Shown: positions 11,463-22,638 of the stretch, one piece after another
Numbering within the stretch: position 1 is the first letter of the stretch
How the letters are laid out: every line of letters begins with the position of its first letter
Assembly (NCBI GenBank): GCA_014621425.1
Contig: JAANBB010000008.1
Span: forward strand, 124,001-188,000
From: Cylindrodendrum hubeiense
Taxonomy: Eukaryota > Ascomycota > Sordariomycetes > Hypocreales > Nectriaceae
Length of the DNA stretch: 64,000 nt
Reading direction: 5' to 3'
Position numbers and translations under genes: made by a program
The notes under the pieces: generated by a model
Told to the model about the DNA's origin: nothing
Seen by the model: the letters and a program-made list of their open reading frames with translations, nothing else
The model's database searches: none

Positions 11463-12930
11463 ATGTCTTCAACAGTCCTCGCCCCATTCGCTGACCCTTT
11501 GTGGTACACTCGAGGCAATTCTCCCTACTATAATGAGAGTCATATCAAGCTCAGAGATGAAGTGAGGGCGTATGTTAGCACTCATATTGCCCCGAACTGC
11601 GAGGAGTGGGAGAAAAATGGGTCCGTCCCTCTAGAGGTAAATGGCATTATTCCATATTTTCGATGGTGATAATCGAGGATAGTGAACTTACTAATCTTTC
11701 CATCTCCAGGCTTCTAGAAAGTATGCCGAGGCCGGTTTTATGGCGGCGTCCATCTTTCCGTTACCAGTTGAGTACCTTGGCGATATTCGACTTCCTGGCG
11801 GTGTGAAGCCATCTGAATGGGACGAGTTTCACGACCTTGTGTTCATGGATGAGGTCGCCAGGTGCGGATACTTGGGTGTCTTCTGGGGCCTTGCATGTGG
11901 CAACATCATTGGCGCTCCTCCGATATTCCGATTTGGAACAGATGCCCAAAAACAAAAATACGTCGCGGATATTCTCAGCGGCACGACGCGATTTTGTCTG
12001 GCTGTCACTGAACCAGATGCCGGGTCCGACGTGGCCGGCCTGACGACAACGGCGATTCGGAATGGTGACAAGTATATCGTGAACGGGGCAAAGAAGTGGA
12101 TCACCAACGGTCTCTGGGCCGATTATTGCACCGCCGCAGTGCGAACCGGAGGACCAGGCCAGAGCGGTATTTCTGTCTTGATTATTTCCTTGACCGCGCC
12201 GGGAGTAACACGCAAACGTATCTTCAACTCGGGAGTTTCGGCCAGTGGTATGAAACTATCCGTTACTTATCTTACAGCCATATGAAATGCTAACAGAAAT
12301 CAGGTTCGACCTACTTCGAGTTTGATGATGTCGAGGTTCCGGTGGAGAATTTGGTGGGCGAAGAGAACCGAGGATTCCCGATTATCATGTCAAGTGAGTC
12401 AATAAATTGCGGTCAAATATTTCAGAGCTAACCATAAAATTCTTGCAGACTTTAATCATGAGCGTGTCTGGCTTACCATCACAGCACTTCGGTTGGCTCG
12501 CGTGTGCGCCGAGGACTCGTATCTACACGCCATCAAGCGAGAAACATTCGGCAAGAAGCTGATCACGAACCAAGTCATCCGCGCCAAACTATCCACTGCT
12601 GGCAGATCTATCGATTCCGCCCATGCATACCTGGAACAGCTCGTTTTCATGCAAGCCGAGTCCAAAAGACGCAACGGATGTGATCCTGTTGGCATTGGCG
12701 GCCTCATCGCAAATTGCAAAGTGCTTGCCGGCCAGGTGTTGGAGCGCACAAATAGAGAAGCACAACAGATCATGGGAGGAATCGGGTACTCCAGGCAAGG
12801 AAGAGGCAGCAGGGTGGAACAGATTAGTCGCGATTTGCGGGTAATGGTGGTCGGGGGAGGAAGTGAAGAAATTTTGACCGAGTTGTCGATTAATCAAGAG
12901 GCAAAAACACTGGCTGCGGCAAAATTGTAA
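11463..12930 (+). CDS. acyl-CoA dehydrogenase family protein
   Basis: Exons 11463-11636, 11710-12247, 12304-12393 and 12449-12930 give 427 aa. The ATG at 11463 is the first in the frame; the ATG at 11437 is out of frame. The protein has the acyl-CoA dehydrogenase order: N-terminal helical domain (LRDEVRAYV), FAD-contacting beta domain with AVTEPDAGSDVAG and KKWITNG, then the C-terminal helices with RETFGKKL, the Gln-rich AQQIMGGIGYSRQGRG segment and a final GGGSEEILTELS. The family oxidises acyl-CoA thioesters to enoyl-CoA using FAD; this fungal branch is close to acyl-CoA dehydrogenase-like proteins whose substrates are not known. All four exons join in phase and rebuild conserved motifs, so the model is secure. 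The divergent HAD gene and the shared repeat upstream may point to common control, an inference. Confidence 0.9.
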
Positions 12931-13138
12931 GCATCGAAGGTAATGTTTTTACAAGTAGTCAAAGATGGGAGGAACCAAATGGGTATCACGAACAGACGTA
13001 AGCTGAGCATTACTAAAGGCTCCACAGGAATGCAAGTTACATCACAATCCTATCGTGCCATAGCGAAGCCATTGGGACAAAGGGTTCCAGTTCCGTAGAT
13101 CGTATTATCGGTTGCATTCAACCTAAAATGCCATTACC

Positions 13139-13810
13139 TTAACAAATCTGATCCAGGACCACTACTAGCTCGAGAATATTAAAAAATGCCACGCTGAGCG
13201 ATGTAAATTGAGTCGTAGTCGCCGAGGAAGCGAAACCTACCCTACAGTTTGGCAACACCTTAGTGTTGCCGCGCTCCTCAACATCAAGAATATTAGCAAA
13301 TTTCACACAAATACCTAGAATGTTACAAGTATGTCTAATATCAATAATGTCATCATCTAGCAAATGAGCGCTAGTGTAATGTGACTCACTCTCCCGTCTC
13401 ACGATGTCCCAGGTCTTGTCCGTTGTGCTATCAGCTAGTTCTTTTACCACCATGAGCTCTTCCTTGATTTCTCTCGCTGTTATTCCCGTCTAAATAATAT
13501 CCATTATTTTAGTCAGCTGATTAAGACTAGTGATAGTGACGCTAAATCTTCCTGACAGTCAAGTAAAGAGAAATCTTGACTCGCACGCCCTGCCGCACAT
13601 GGTCAAGGTGAGTAGCAATGTAGCGTGAGAACAGGACAGAAACAGCAGCTGTAAGGCCATCAAGGTGTATCTCACAGCAACCACAGAATGAGGGAAGTGA
13701 AATTCTTGTGTGCTTCGACGAGACTTTTTTGTTTCTCTGAATTTAGACTTTCCGTAATCATCAATAGCACCCTTATGTCTCAGACTCACCACAGCTTCTT
13801 CAACCAGTTT
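13139..13810 (-). pseudogene. unrecognised gene remnant, probably broken
   Basis: On the reverse strand three stretches look protein-like but sit in shifting frames. The first reads about LRHKGAIDDYGKSKF (from ~13790). The second reads LDGLTAAVSVLFSRYIATHL followed by DHVRQGVRVKISLYL. The third, reading MVVKELADSTTDKTW onward, runs to a stop at 13139. The second and third join in phase over a ~65-nt GTCAGG...TTTAG intron with a GCTGAC branch point. The first does not join to the second without a frameshift. No start codon, no full domain and no family could be assigned. It may be an old gene fragment or an unspliced gene whose exons I could not find. Confidence 0.3.
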
Positions 13811-13841
13811 ACTCGGTACCTATTCTAAGGGTTCAGAGACG

Positions 13842-13916
13842 CGCCGTAGTCCAGCGGTCAGGTCACTCTGTTATCCCAAGAGGAGGAAACCTGGGTTCGA
13901 TTCGATTCTCGACACC
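13842..13916 (+). tRNA. tRNA-like relic (pseudo-tRNA), not functional
   Basis: Has an A-box-like TAGTCCAGCGG and a good B-box GGTTCGATTC at tRNA-like spacing, so it looks like an RNA polymerase III promoter pair. Neither the acceptor stem nor the T stem pairs: the expected 3' half of the T arm is replaced by a repeated TTCGATTCGATTC. A possible anticodon loop is TTATCCC. Best read as a degenerate tRNA or tRNA-derived SINE remnant. Confidence 0.3.
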
Positions 13917-14163
13917 CTTTTCCACTCCGACGACGCCGATGTTGCAACCGACCGACCGGCGACCGACTGACCGACCAAACCGATGATCTAATAACAGAAT
14001 GGGTAATGCACTGCGGCATTTGTGAAGTAGAGCTAAACCTAGAAATGGATTTTAGACTTTTTTCTGGTTGACACTGCAGTGGCATAGTCAATCCCCCCCC
14101 CCCAAGAGCCCCCGGGATGGTGATATTAGTCGACTTCATGTGAGCTGACTGTTATGATTTTTT

Positions 14164-15719
14164 TTAATATCCATGTCTTGCTTTACGGTAGCGTCTATAC
14201 CCCGCATTCATTTCCCTGTTAGTGTTGAGGAATTGCTCCCACTGTGCGTCTATATTCCGGTCATGGGTGTTGTCTGGCCCCTGGGAACCCTGTGCTTGAG
14301 ACTCATCCTCCGGGCCCGCATCGTGACGAGCCACCGTCTGAAGAGGCACTTCGTCGTGTGATTGCCCTGACTCATAACGGGACTCGCTGCGAGACTCAGT
14401 AGTTTGAAAGTAAATAGTGATGATGGCCACTACCACTGAAATAACCCAAGTCCCCCATTGACTGAACTGGTTTGGAGTCTCACTTCGCGGTATGTCGTAT
14501 TTGTGAATCCCTCGTTCAAATGTAACGGCGAAAATGATGTACGCGACCACGATAATCGCCGTGTTATTTATCAAAAAGCGGTAGTCGGGTGTTAATACGA
14601 TGAGTCGATCTTTAACCCGTCCACTGGGCGCCGATCCGGAGGAGAAGCTAGCGCAGTGTTAGCTCGACTCACAAGTGGTATACAGAGACAGAATTTAGAT
14701 ACATACAGGCGTTGGAAGCATCTAGGGAAAACACGCATAAAGTGTAGATCTATTGTCCATGTCCCTGTCGAACAGCCGCATTTCGACCATATACCATAGA
14801 GTAACCAGTACGCAGGATATGCCACAGCTGCAACAACCAAGCCAAGACCAGCAACTTTGACGGGAGTGGGAAACATAATAGTTTCTCTTTTTGTGTAGAC
14901 ATCGGGTGGAATTATAAACTGGAGTTCTCCGGCCTGGCGGATAAGGTAGGTAAAGTCTCCAGACCAAAGCGTGGCGGAACCACTCTTGTCTTGGTAACAT
15001 ATGCTTGTGAGGCGAAATGCTGTTTTGGACTCGAGCAACACAGTGCCGGAATTCCCTCCACTGTAAGTGATTAAGAAGAGACCATGGCCAATTAGGTACA
15101 TGAAAGTGAGTATAAATGGTATCAGTTGTAACGCGACAAGATTTCGGAAAGACTTCGTCATGCTTGGCGATCTCATAAGCAACCATATTAAAGTGGCCAC
15201 AAGACCAGACACGGCATACAGAAGCGAAGGAAACACATCCATATCGGCAAGATGTCTACCTTGCAAGCCCATGATGGTCCAGAAATGAATTTGCGCAGAG
15301 AAACCAGTCGTTGCTAGATAGATTTGCGCGACGCCTCGAAGCATGGGTGAGGCACCGGCAATCACGGCAAATAACAGATTGACGTAGATGAGGTAGCGCT
15401 GCAAATCTGCGTACGGTCCTGATATAGGGAACGCACAAATCGGCATCGGGCAGTCGATGAACAGTGGTTTGGAGATTGGAAGCGAGCCCGCGAGCGCTGC
15501 CATGGGTTTAAAGACCCAATTGTCCAAATCCCCAATGTCGGTAGATGCTGCCATGGCCGTGATATTGGCGGCATTTGAAAACCAATACTCGTGGCAAGTC
15601 TCATTGATTTTGCTCGAGTTGAAACAGTGGGTCTGGTCCAGATTAAAGATATTGAATGCGTCGACGCCAAAGTAATCTGACGAAGCACATGCTGCCGCGG
15701 CGGTGGCATTTAGCACCAT
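14164..15719 (-). CDS. multi-pass membrane protein, fungal, unknown function
   Basis: Two exons on the reverse strand, 15719-14707 and 14647-14164, joined in phase 2 over a 59-nt GTATGT...CTAG intron, give 498 aa. The first ~100 residues are Cys- and Asn-rich (several possible N-glycosylation sites, e.g. NATA, NSS, NETC, NIT) and probably lie outside the cell. About six hydrophobic helices follow (near LIYVNLLFAVIAGASP, LLYAVSGLVATLIWLL, LIPFILTFMYLIGHGLFLI, VAGLGLVVAAVAYPAYW, TAIIVVAYIIFAVTF and WVISVVVAIITIYF). The C-terminal tail of ~80 residues is polar and Gln/Ser/Asp-rich. No transporter or enzyme motif was seen. A plasma-membrane protein is likely from topology; function is not assignable. 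Confidence 0.75.
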
Positions 15720-16329
15720 CGTGGCCGCGTGTCGGTGCAGACTCTGCAGCAGGATTGCGGGGAAGATTTATAGATGATCGTGATGGGAGCGCAGGGGATG
15801 GATATGGGGGGGGGGGGGCATCTGGATTATATAACGTACTGCTATGTCGCGTTGGTCAAACCCCATCGCGTCAATTCGGCGGCTCCTCTATGGGATCATA
15901 GTTGCCTCGATTGGACGCCTCGTTCACTGGCCACAGCTGCTTCTCCTCGCTCATGCTAACCAGATCAGAAGCAGAGGAGCAATTCTTCCGGATTAACTGG
16001 GGTTTTATGCAGAGTGGAAATTAACACTGGGTCCAAGGCAAGCGCACTGAACGGCGCAGTCAGCCTCAGCTCGATTGTCGGCGTGGTACGCGACGATGTT
16101 CTGGAGCCTGCAGGAACCGTGCGAGGCCTAGTTCAGTAAATATGCCTTGCATTCGCCGATACCGGCAGCAATTTTTATATGCGCCAAATGGGTCATATTG
16201 CACTCCGGAGTATAAATATTGAGGGGGGCCAGTATACGTGAGGTCCAGAACCACTTGACGTCGAGAGAGGTACCAAAATGCACCAAGAAGAGACCCGATT
16301 TTATTAGAAATATCTGCACAACAGTCTTA
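15720..16329. other. intergenic, 0.6 kb
   Basis: Upstream flank of the membrane-protein gene and downstream flank of the broken ankyrin gene. Holds an uninterrupted run of about 13 G (15806-15818). Nothing else recognised. Confidence 0.5.
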
Positions 16330-19300
16330 TCAGAAGAATCTCCTCTTTTCTTTGGCGCATTTCTCTCGATAATCCCGTAGAAGTTTCTTGCCGCGCTCCG
16401 CCTCAGTAATAATATATCCCAGCCCATACTTTTCTGGGTCCTGGCAGATAGTGCAATTGGCAACAAAGCCGTCATCTGCATCTTCATGGGGCTGAAACTC
16501 TCTCGCATCAACGTATCGATCGCCGTCTTCATCATCATACCAGACGTCACCATCGTCATCCATCTCTGCGCGATATCCGGCCAACTGGAGGGCGTTGACA
16601 AGTAAACGGACGAGCGGGAAGCGTGATAGGTGTCTCCGGCCTTCCCGTGTGGCGATTGTGTGGTAGAATAACGTCGTTGATTTGAATGCATCCGAACATT
16701 CCGGATACCACAACTTCCAACGACTGAACTCATCTTCATCGCTTTCTACCACCTCGAATGGTTGGTCACTATCTGTCCAGGATATGACACCCGATAATGT
16801 CCAGGAAGCTAAATCTGTAGGTTTTCTCTGACTTCCCTCATTCTCACATTCCGCTGCCAATTCCTCGGGTGAACGGTGGCACAAACAACAAGCGACGTTT
16901 TTGTAGGTACATATCCTTGCTATTTCCGGGGCTTTGATCTGCCCATAGGCATCATACCAGTCCTTGTAGTCGAGCATTGGAATAATATTGAATTCTGGTC
17001 GGGGATCTGTCATGAACAGTTGATGAGGATCCGAGTTGTGCAAGAGGAGGTGACTGAGAATTCCTTCCATTTTGATGAAATCAATGTTGATTTTTCCTCC
17101 ACCAAGTATTGTATCCATCATTTCTGTCCAGAAATAATGCCATGCATTGCTTGACTTGAAGTCAACCACAGAAGTACTAGCATTGGAAAATAAGAGCCAG
17201 TGGGTAATATCGAAGTTGAACTTGTTGAGGCTCATTCTTAATGACGATCCATCCCATACTATTGGGCCCCGGTCAATTGAAGCGCCAGATTAGACGAGTA
17301 TAGCACCAAAACAGACATTGTTGATTGCAACGGCCCAAATTGGACCCATACCACTCCAATTCGGGTTCGGATCAATTTTGACGACTTGTAAGCCGAAAAG
17401 TAGTTCCCCAACATCGCCGGCGTGAATAGCTCCTTCAAGCAGCTGGGATGACTCGTACGGTGGATTCCAATCCGAAAATCCCATCGATCGTAAGAGATTT
17501 ACCTTCCATTTGAACAAGTGGATGTAGCGAAAGCCCAGGCAGGAAGAAGGACTAGATGGACCACAATCCAAGTCTGCCCCATGGTAGATGAACAAAGAGA
17601 CTATATCATCGAGGCCGGCGGTAAAGGCATAAAGTATTGCGGGGTGACTATTTTAATATATTAGTATTGTCTCAATGCGTCAATCTCAAAACCTTTACAT
17701 ACCAAGGTAGAGGCCTTTCGCACATGTTAGGGTTGCAGCCGTTCTCTAGAAGATATTGAAGGATCGCATAGCCCCCGAAGGTGTCAAAATCTTCATCGAT
17801 TTCAACCCTTATCATCGTATGCTGAATTCTATCATCAGCATTGGTCTTCTGGAATTCAATGATTAGCGTTTGATCCCTCACCTCGAGTAGGTTGCGTCTA
17901 GTTTCTTCATCGATATCGAAAATACTAGCCTCTCCGCTTTCTAGTAAATGTCTCACAGCTGGGAGATCCCAATCTTGACAAGCTGTAAAGATTGGATCCT
18001 CCATTGGTCTAATATTAAACAAAGTCATAACACAGCTGATCGAAGGAATACTCATCCACATCCGGGCGAAATGCTTAACCTTGATTTCTAAGTATACCAG
18101 TCGCTGTCCGAGTATATTCAGCCACATTCTCAGGCCTACTTTCGCCTTCCATGAGCTTTTGTTGATTATTAGTCTCGTTTTGACACCGAATCGACGTTCG
18201 GATGAGCCACCCAAAGCCACACGGTCGCCAAACCCAGATACGTGGAAATAATGTCCGGTAATCCTTTTCCACTCGTATTCCAATTTTCTCGCTTGGACTA
18301 TTGCATCAAGGTCAGGTTGTTTTTCATGCTGCCTTAGGCCTTCCGGGGGACAGGCCTGATCAGTTGGTTGTTTATACGTCTTGGTCGCCCTTTTCATAGG
18401 GGTTATCTGCATTTCGGATTGAGACGTTCCATATTTTGATAATGAGTGGTCATCGTTGATATCCTGGCTCAAACACGACAGTTGACTGGGTATCTCTATG
18501 TGGGAGTCATCAAATCTCTAACCATTTTGTTAGCCGAGAAGCTAAAATCTCCAAGTAAAACTTCACATACGTTGACAAGCAAGGTATTTTCATCCCGCGA
18601 TTGTGCCATGCCATAAAGCAGACGGTCTACCTTAACAGACACTGCTCGTTGTTCTTCTTGAAGCCTCTGGATTGCGTCAGATGTATTGGATGAAGACTTT
18701 TTAACCTATATATTTGCCATTAGCATTCTTTTTTTATGAACCAGTAGAGCAACTTTGTTACCTCATCCGACATTACACTTGCTTGGGCTTGACAGCAAAG
18801 CTTGATGTCAGCCACCGAGCTCGCCATCTCAGTGTGTAATAATTCCTGGGACAGCTTTAATGCATTGATCGACGTGCGATTCAAAGAAGTTAGTCGTCTT
18901 GCAGATTGTAAGATGTTAGCGGCATTGTACATGAACTAGTTCATGCTTGGAAGCATGTGATTTGATGACTCACACTGAAAGAACACTGAGAATGACGTCC
19001 AAGGCTGCTTCTGCTCCCTTCAAGTCTTCGATAATTGCCTGGGATTTCCTTTTATCCAGGGTTGCCCAGCGGAGCTTTTGTCTAATCTCAGCACATTTCG
19101 TATTATTCGGCTTGTGCTCATATTGAAGTGTCTGGAGATTCTCCAGAGCCGTCACGTTCACTTGGAGGCACCCGTGTATCAAATCCTTGTGGGAGTTCGG
19201 CACAAGATAGTCGGCTTTAGCATCGTTTAAATCCTCGCCGAGATCCTGTATGTGCTGGAGCAACAGTCGAAGACGCTGAAGCTTTATACTCAATCCCGCG

Positions 19301-19422
19301 AGTTCTTTCGGTGCATTGATGAAGGATTGAACGAGACGATGGGCCTGATTCCCAGATTTGAAACAAAGTTGGATCAACTGGGCAAGAGCTGCAGTCGCTC
19401 CAAGGATCTCGAAGGGTTCCAT
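16330..19422 (-). pseudogene. HeLo-like domain / ankyrin-type protein gene with one in-frame stop
   Basis: Reverse-strand exons 19422-18976, 18935-18762, 18705-18571, 18517-17703 and 17647-16330 join in phase with introns of 40-56 nt. The N-terminus (EPFEILGATAALAQLIQLC) is the fungal HeLo-like N-terminal domain, a helical bundle related to membrane-acting cell-death domains. Next is a coiled Gln/Glu/Arg stretch (SSNTSDAIQRLQEEQRA), then ankyrin-like units such as DPIFTACQDWDLPAVRHLLE and IWAVAINNVCFGAIL. The frame is open except for TAA at 17290-17292, which falls where an ankyrin repeat continues directly (SGASIDRG). Without the stop the product would be about 962 aa; with it, 642 aa. CAA (Gln) to TAA is a single C-to-T change. 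A 48-nt phase-neutral intron could remove it but would delete a conserved repeat, so a true nonsense change is preferred. Confidence 0.7.
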
Positions 19423-21413
19423 ACTGATGGAATGAAGACGATCCTGCTCTAGCAAAGAGAATGTGTTTTCGCAAGCGATGCACAAAGGAAATTTGATGAA
19501 AGTAGCCCAAGGCCACAGCCTGATTTCTATGAAGTGGTACGCAAGGCAAACTGTAAACAAAGTGCATCAATCAGGCAGACACTGGCTGCAGTTGAGGCTT
19601 CTTGCACATTACTTGACACCCAATCCAGAGGCACCACGTTTGTATTCACTGCACCACACAGCTCACTGCACCACACAGCCACTTTGCTAGTAAGCCTCAC
19701 TGAATTGTCACATACTGGCTCTTTATTTTGCTTCTGTCACTCTTTGGGTGCGCGGCGGTTAGTATAAGAGTATTGGGGATCCCGGTATCCACAACGACAT
19801 GTCAAGATATTAGGATGGTCGCGACAATGTGGTAACAGCTGAGAATAACATCCTTGTAAGAGCAGCGCTGTGAAGTTCGCAGGGAGCCTTGATGGTACGG
19901 TGGCTGAGCTCATGTGGCTCAGGGCGAAGTAGAGGTGGCTGTACTTCCCAGGCAATCATCCTTATTGACCGCAATAACTCCTATTTCGACCGTCAATTAT
20001 AGGGACATGGTAAATTGATGACATTATATAGATTATTGAAGCGATTAGATGAAAGAGGTAACCCGCATGTATATAGAATGTCTTGATTGTCAGTTATGTG
20101 CGTCAATATGTGCTAAGGTCTTATCCCGAGAGATGTGGATGGCTTCCAATCGGAGCCGCAGTCATTGACTTTGCGGCTCCAGCTAAAGTTTGCGGTTCCA
20201 CCTGGCTCATCACCATGTGTCAACCCCTTAAGGATCCCAGATATCGGCCCATCAAATTTGCTCTGGATCCAGACTCGTCGGAGTATTATCTGGGACGCAA
20301 ATCATTGTCCCTTCTTCAAAAAGGCTGCCCCACAGAGACAACCACGAATAACAGTGGACATGATTCTGCTGATGTTTTCTCGAGTCAATCATACGATCTG
20401 CTGACACCTGCCACATTCATTGGCCATCAATACACTACGAATTGTGGGAGTGCTCATTCTGCTCTTGCTGTAGCCGACATTGCGACAGCATCGCCATGGG
20501 GGATTGGGTTGTATGGTTCATGTACCCAGGTTAAAAATACCAATAGTACTACACTGGGACAGCATGACTAGTCACATGAATCATTAGTGGTCCGGCACCG
20601 GTGGACGGCTGACCGATGAAAGTAAGTTTAGCGGACATTAACATGTGACGGGAATATGGAAGATTGATAAGCCATCGACGAGCTTTCACTACAACAGTTT
20701 TCCAGACCAACATGCCGGGGCAGCATTTAAAGCTGCCGGAACATGCGGGGTCGGCTGTGGGTAGCGATACGCTTCAGATTCAGGTCCGAGGGAACCAGCT
20801 TGACTCCATGCATCTGTGGGCATTTATGTTAGCCATTCCCGCTATATGACAAGCTTGGTTGCTCGTTTGCCACCCTTCTAGCGCCTCAAACCTGTGCTTT
20901 GCGTTTGCTGCCACGCGATGCCCTGCGCACAGCGAAACAATCGAGCCGACCTGCTCTCCTTGCCGCTTCCGTAGCTCTCTCGCATTCCTGTCTCAAAATG
21001 GCGTAGTTTCTCAAACAGGGCGCAGGTAAACTTCGAGGGGCGAGTTCCATTCATCCCTCGCTGAGCCGCGGGGGGCCTCCGCATGTCTCACTGGATCTAG
21101 GTTAAGCCGTCCGAAGCTTGATTACAGCTGTCTCGTAGACGTGAATCCCGACACACTGGGTTTGGAAGCCAAGGCAAGCCACACGGGGTCGGGAATGTAG
21201 GACAGGAAAGTATATGATCTGAGTACCCCGCTGAAAGAATCGCCCGCATTCAGATCTCCAAGTTGTTCCTGGTGAAGTGGCCTCCCCGCGACCACAGTTA
21301 CCACCAGAGACGCGAATGTTCATCTCATCCCCGGTCCGCAGCATCAACAAAAGCACCCCACTATTTCGACCGACATCATTTCGACCGACATCATTTCGTG
21401 ACATCTAGCAGCG
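19423..21413. other. intergenic, 2 kb, with one doubtful ORF
   Basis: Promoter side of the broken HeLo-like gene and of the PTH11-like receptor. A 162-codon frame at 20083-20571 (+) is listed separately as doubtful. The rest shows no domain-like reading frame. Confidence 0.5.
20083..20571 (+). CDS. doubtful ORF, 162 aa, unrecognised
   Basis: A single open frame whose C-terminal half has sensible residue spacing (for example LLTPATFIGHQYTTNCGSAH and ATASPWGIGLYGSCTQV). No signal peptide, no motif and no family is recognised. It may be the remnant of a larger gene or chance. Confidence 0.2.
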   Translation: MIVSYVRQYVLRSYPERCGWLPIGAAVIDFAAPAKVCGSTWLITMCQPLKDPRYRPIKFALDPDSSEYYLGRKSLSLLQKGCPTETTTNNSGHDSADVFSSQSYDLLTPATFIGHQYTTNCGSAHSALAVADIATASPWGIGLYGSCTQVKNTNSTTLGQHD

Positions 21414-22638
21414 ATGAAAGAAGTCGCTCCAGGGCCGGTGGCGGTACTTGTGCGATCCCCTCAATGCCCTCGTTGATTCCGCGCTGACGATGGATATGGC
21501 AGGTCTCGGGATGGGCTCTCGTCGGCATTGCCACCGCCCTTGTTGTCGCCCGCCTCTACCTCCGACTCAAGATCCAAAGACGACGGGTGATGGTGAGTGA
21601 TATAGTCATGTCCGCCTCGTGGATTGCTGGTATCGCGACCACAGCATTCACCATCGTCTTTGCCCGTCTCGACGCCCTAGACCCGAGAACAGAGACGACG
21701 ATGCAAAACTTCCCCGGAAATCCGGAAAACATCCAAAAGATCTTCAAGGTAGAAAGAACAACTGAATTGAGTAGGGGAAATGCTGATAAATCTTAGCTAT
21801 TCTGGTTCTGGAATATTCCTGTTTGGTCAACCCTGACCTTGTCCAAGATGGCCCTCCTGTCAATGTACCTACAAATATTCCCAGACTTTATGCGGAAACG
21901 AAGAATCCTATTGTGGGCATCGATCGCATATGTCGGTCTCTCATATGCAGCCTGCATCTTGCTATTATTTTGCATCTGTCAACCGATTTCACAAAGTTGG
22001 TGCGTATCTACGTTCGAGTACATCGAAATTGGGACGAGAACGATTACTGACCTCATTCAATCAGGAACCTCGACGACGCCGAACTGTGCCCAATCAATTT
22101 GAACGAGATGGTGTTTCGGATATCTTGGCTCATCTTATTGTCCGGAGATATATTGGGTGAGTAAAGCACACACATTGGAAGACTCGCACTGACTTGAAAA
22201 GTATTTGCTCTCCCATGGCTCGTTATCCCCGGATTAAATATGAGGAAATCGCTCAAATGTGGAATGTACTTCACATTTCTTCTCGGCGTCATCAACATCG
22301 TCTTCTCCATCGTGCGGTTTTGCAAAATACAGAAGGGAAACAACCACCATTCAATCCCCATCAGTACCATTGGTATGTGGCTTGCGCTCAGGCGTCAGAA
22401 ATGGAAATGAGCTAATGAGCATCTAGTACTGTGGAGTATTCTCGAATGCGATATTGGCATCGTGATTGCCTGTATGCCATCTCTAGGGCCATACTTTCAT
22501 CGATCTGACAACAAGCCGAATAGAGTGTCGGATGTGCCAACAATTGGATCCGGCAAACCCAGGAATATGCACAAGGATGAGGTTGAGGAGACGACTTGGA
22601 CTACGCGGAGTAACATAAGTGAAGCGGAGTTGGTCTAG
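21414..22638 (+). CDS. PTH11-like receptor / fungal rhodopsin-type integral membrane protein
   Basis: Exons 21414-21443, 21503-21748, 21797-21999, 22065-22156, 22202-22372 and 22427-22638 give 317 aa. The first exon is only 10 codons (MKEVAPGPVA). It is needed because the frame encoding the first helix (GWALVGIATALVVARLYLRL) has no ATG and a stop just upstream, and it is followed by a 59-nt intron with a CTGAC branch point and GCAG acceptor. The later exons encode further helices with family marks: LFWFWNIPVWSTLTLSKMAL, the Cys of CQPISQSW, INLNEMVFRISWLI, LPWLVIPGLNM and LWSILECDIGIVIACMPSLG. The family is named after Pth11 of the rice blast fungus and is thought to sense surface or nutrient cues at the plasma membrane. 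No CFEM domain is present. The ligand is unknown. Confidence 0.85.

Larger units (their letters stand above)
12931..14163. other. gene-poor stretch with a gene remnant and a tRNA-like relic
   Basis: Besides the two features listed separately it holds a perfect 8-bp hairpin GGCAACAC-CTTA-GTGTTGCC (13251-13270) inside the remnant, a short CCGA-rich run (about 13957-13977) and an 11-nt C run (14093-14103). Confidence 0.5.

Noticed and set aside
15806..15818. Run of 13 G as a functional element
   Set aside because: Simple homopolymer; no context suggesting more.
17238..17310. A possible 48-nt intron (GTGCTA...AATAG, reverse strand) that would remove the TAA of the HeLo-like gene
   Set aside because: It keeps frame but would delete a well-formed ankyrin repeat segment; donor is weak. 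A nonsense change fits better, though RNA data could reverse this.
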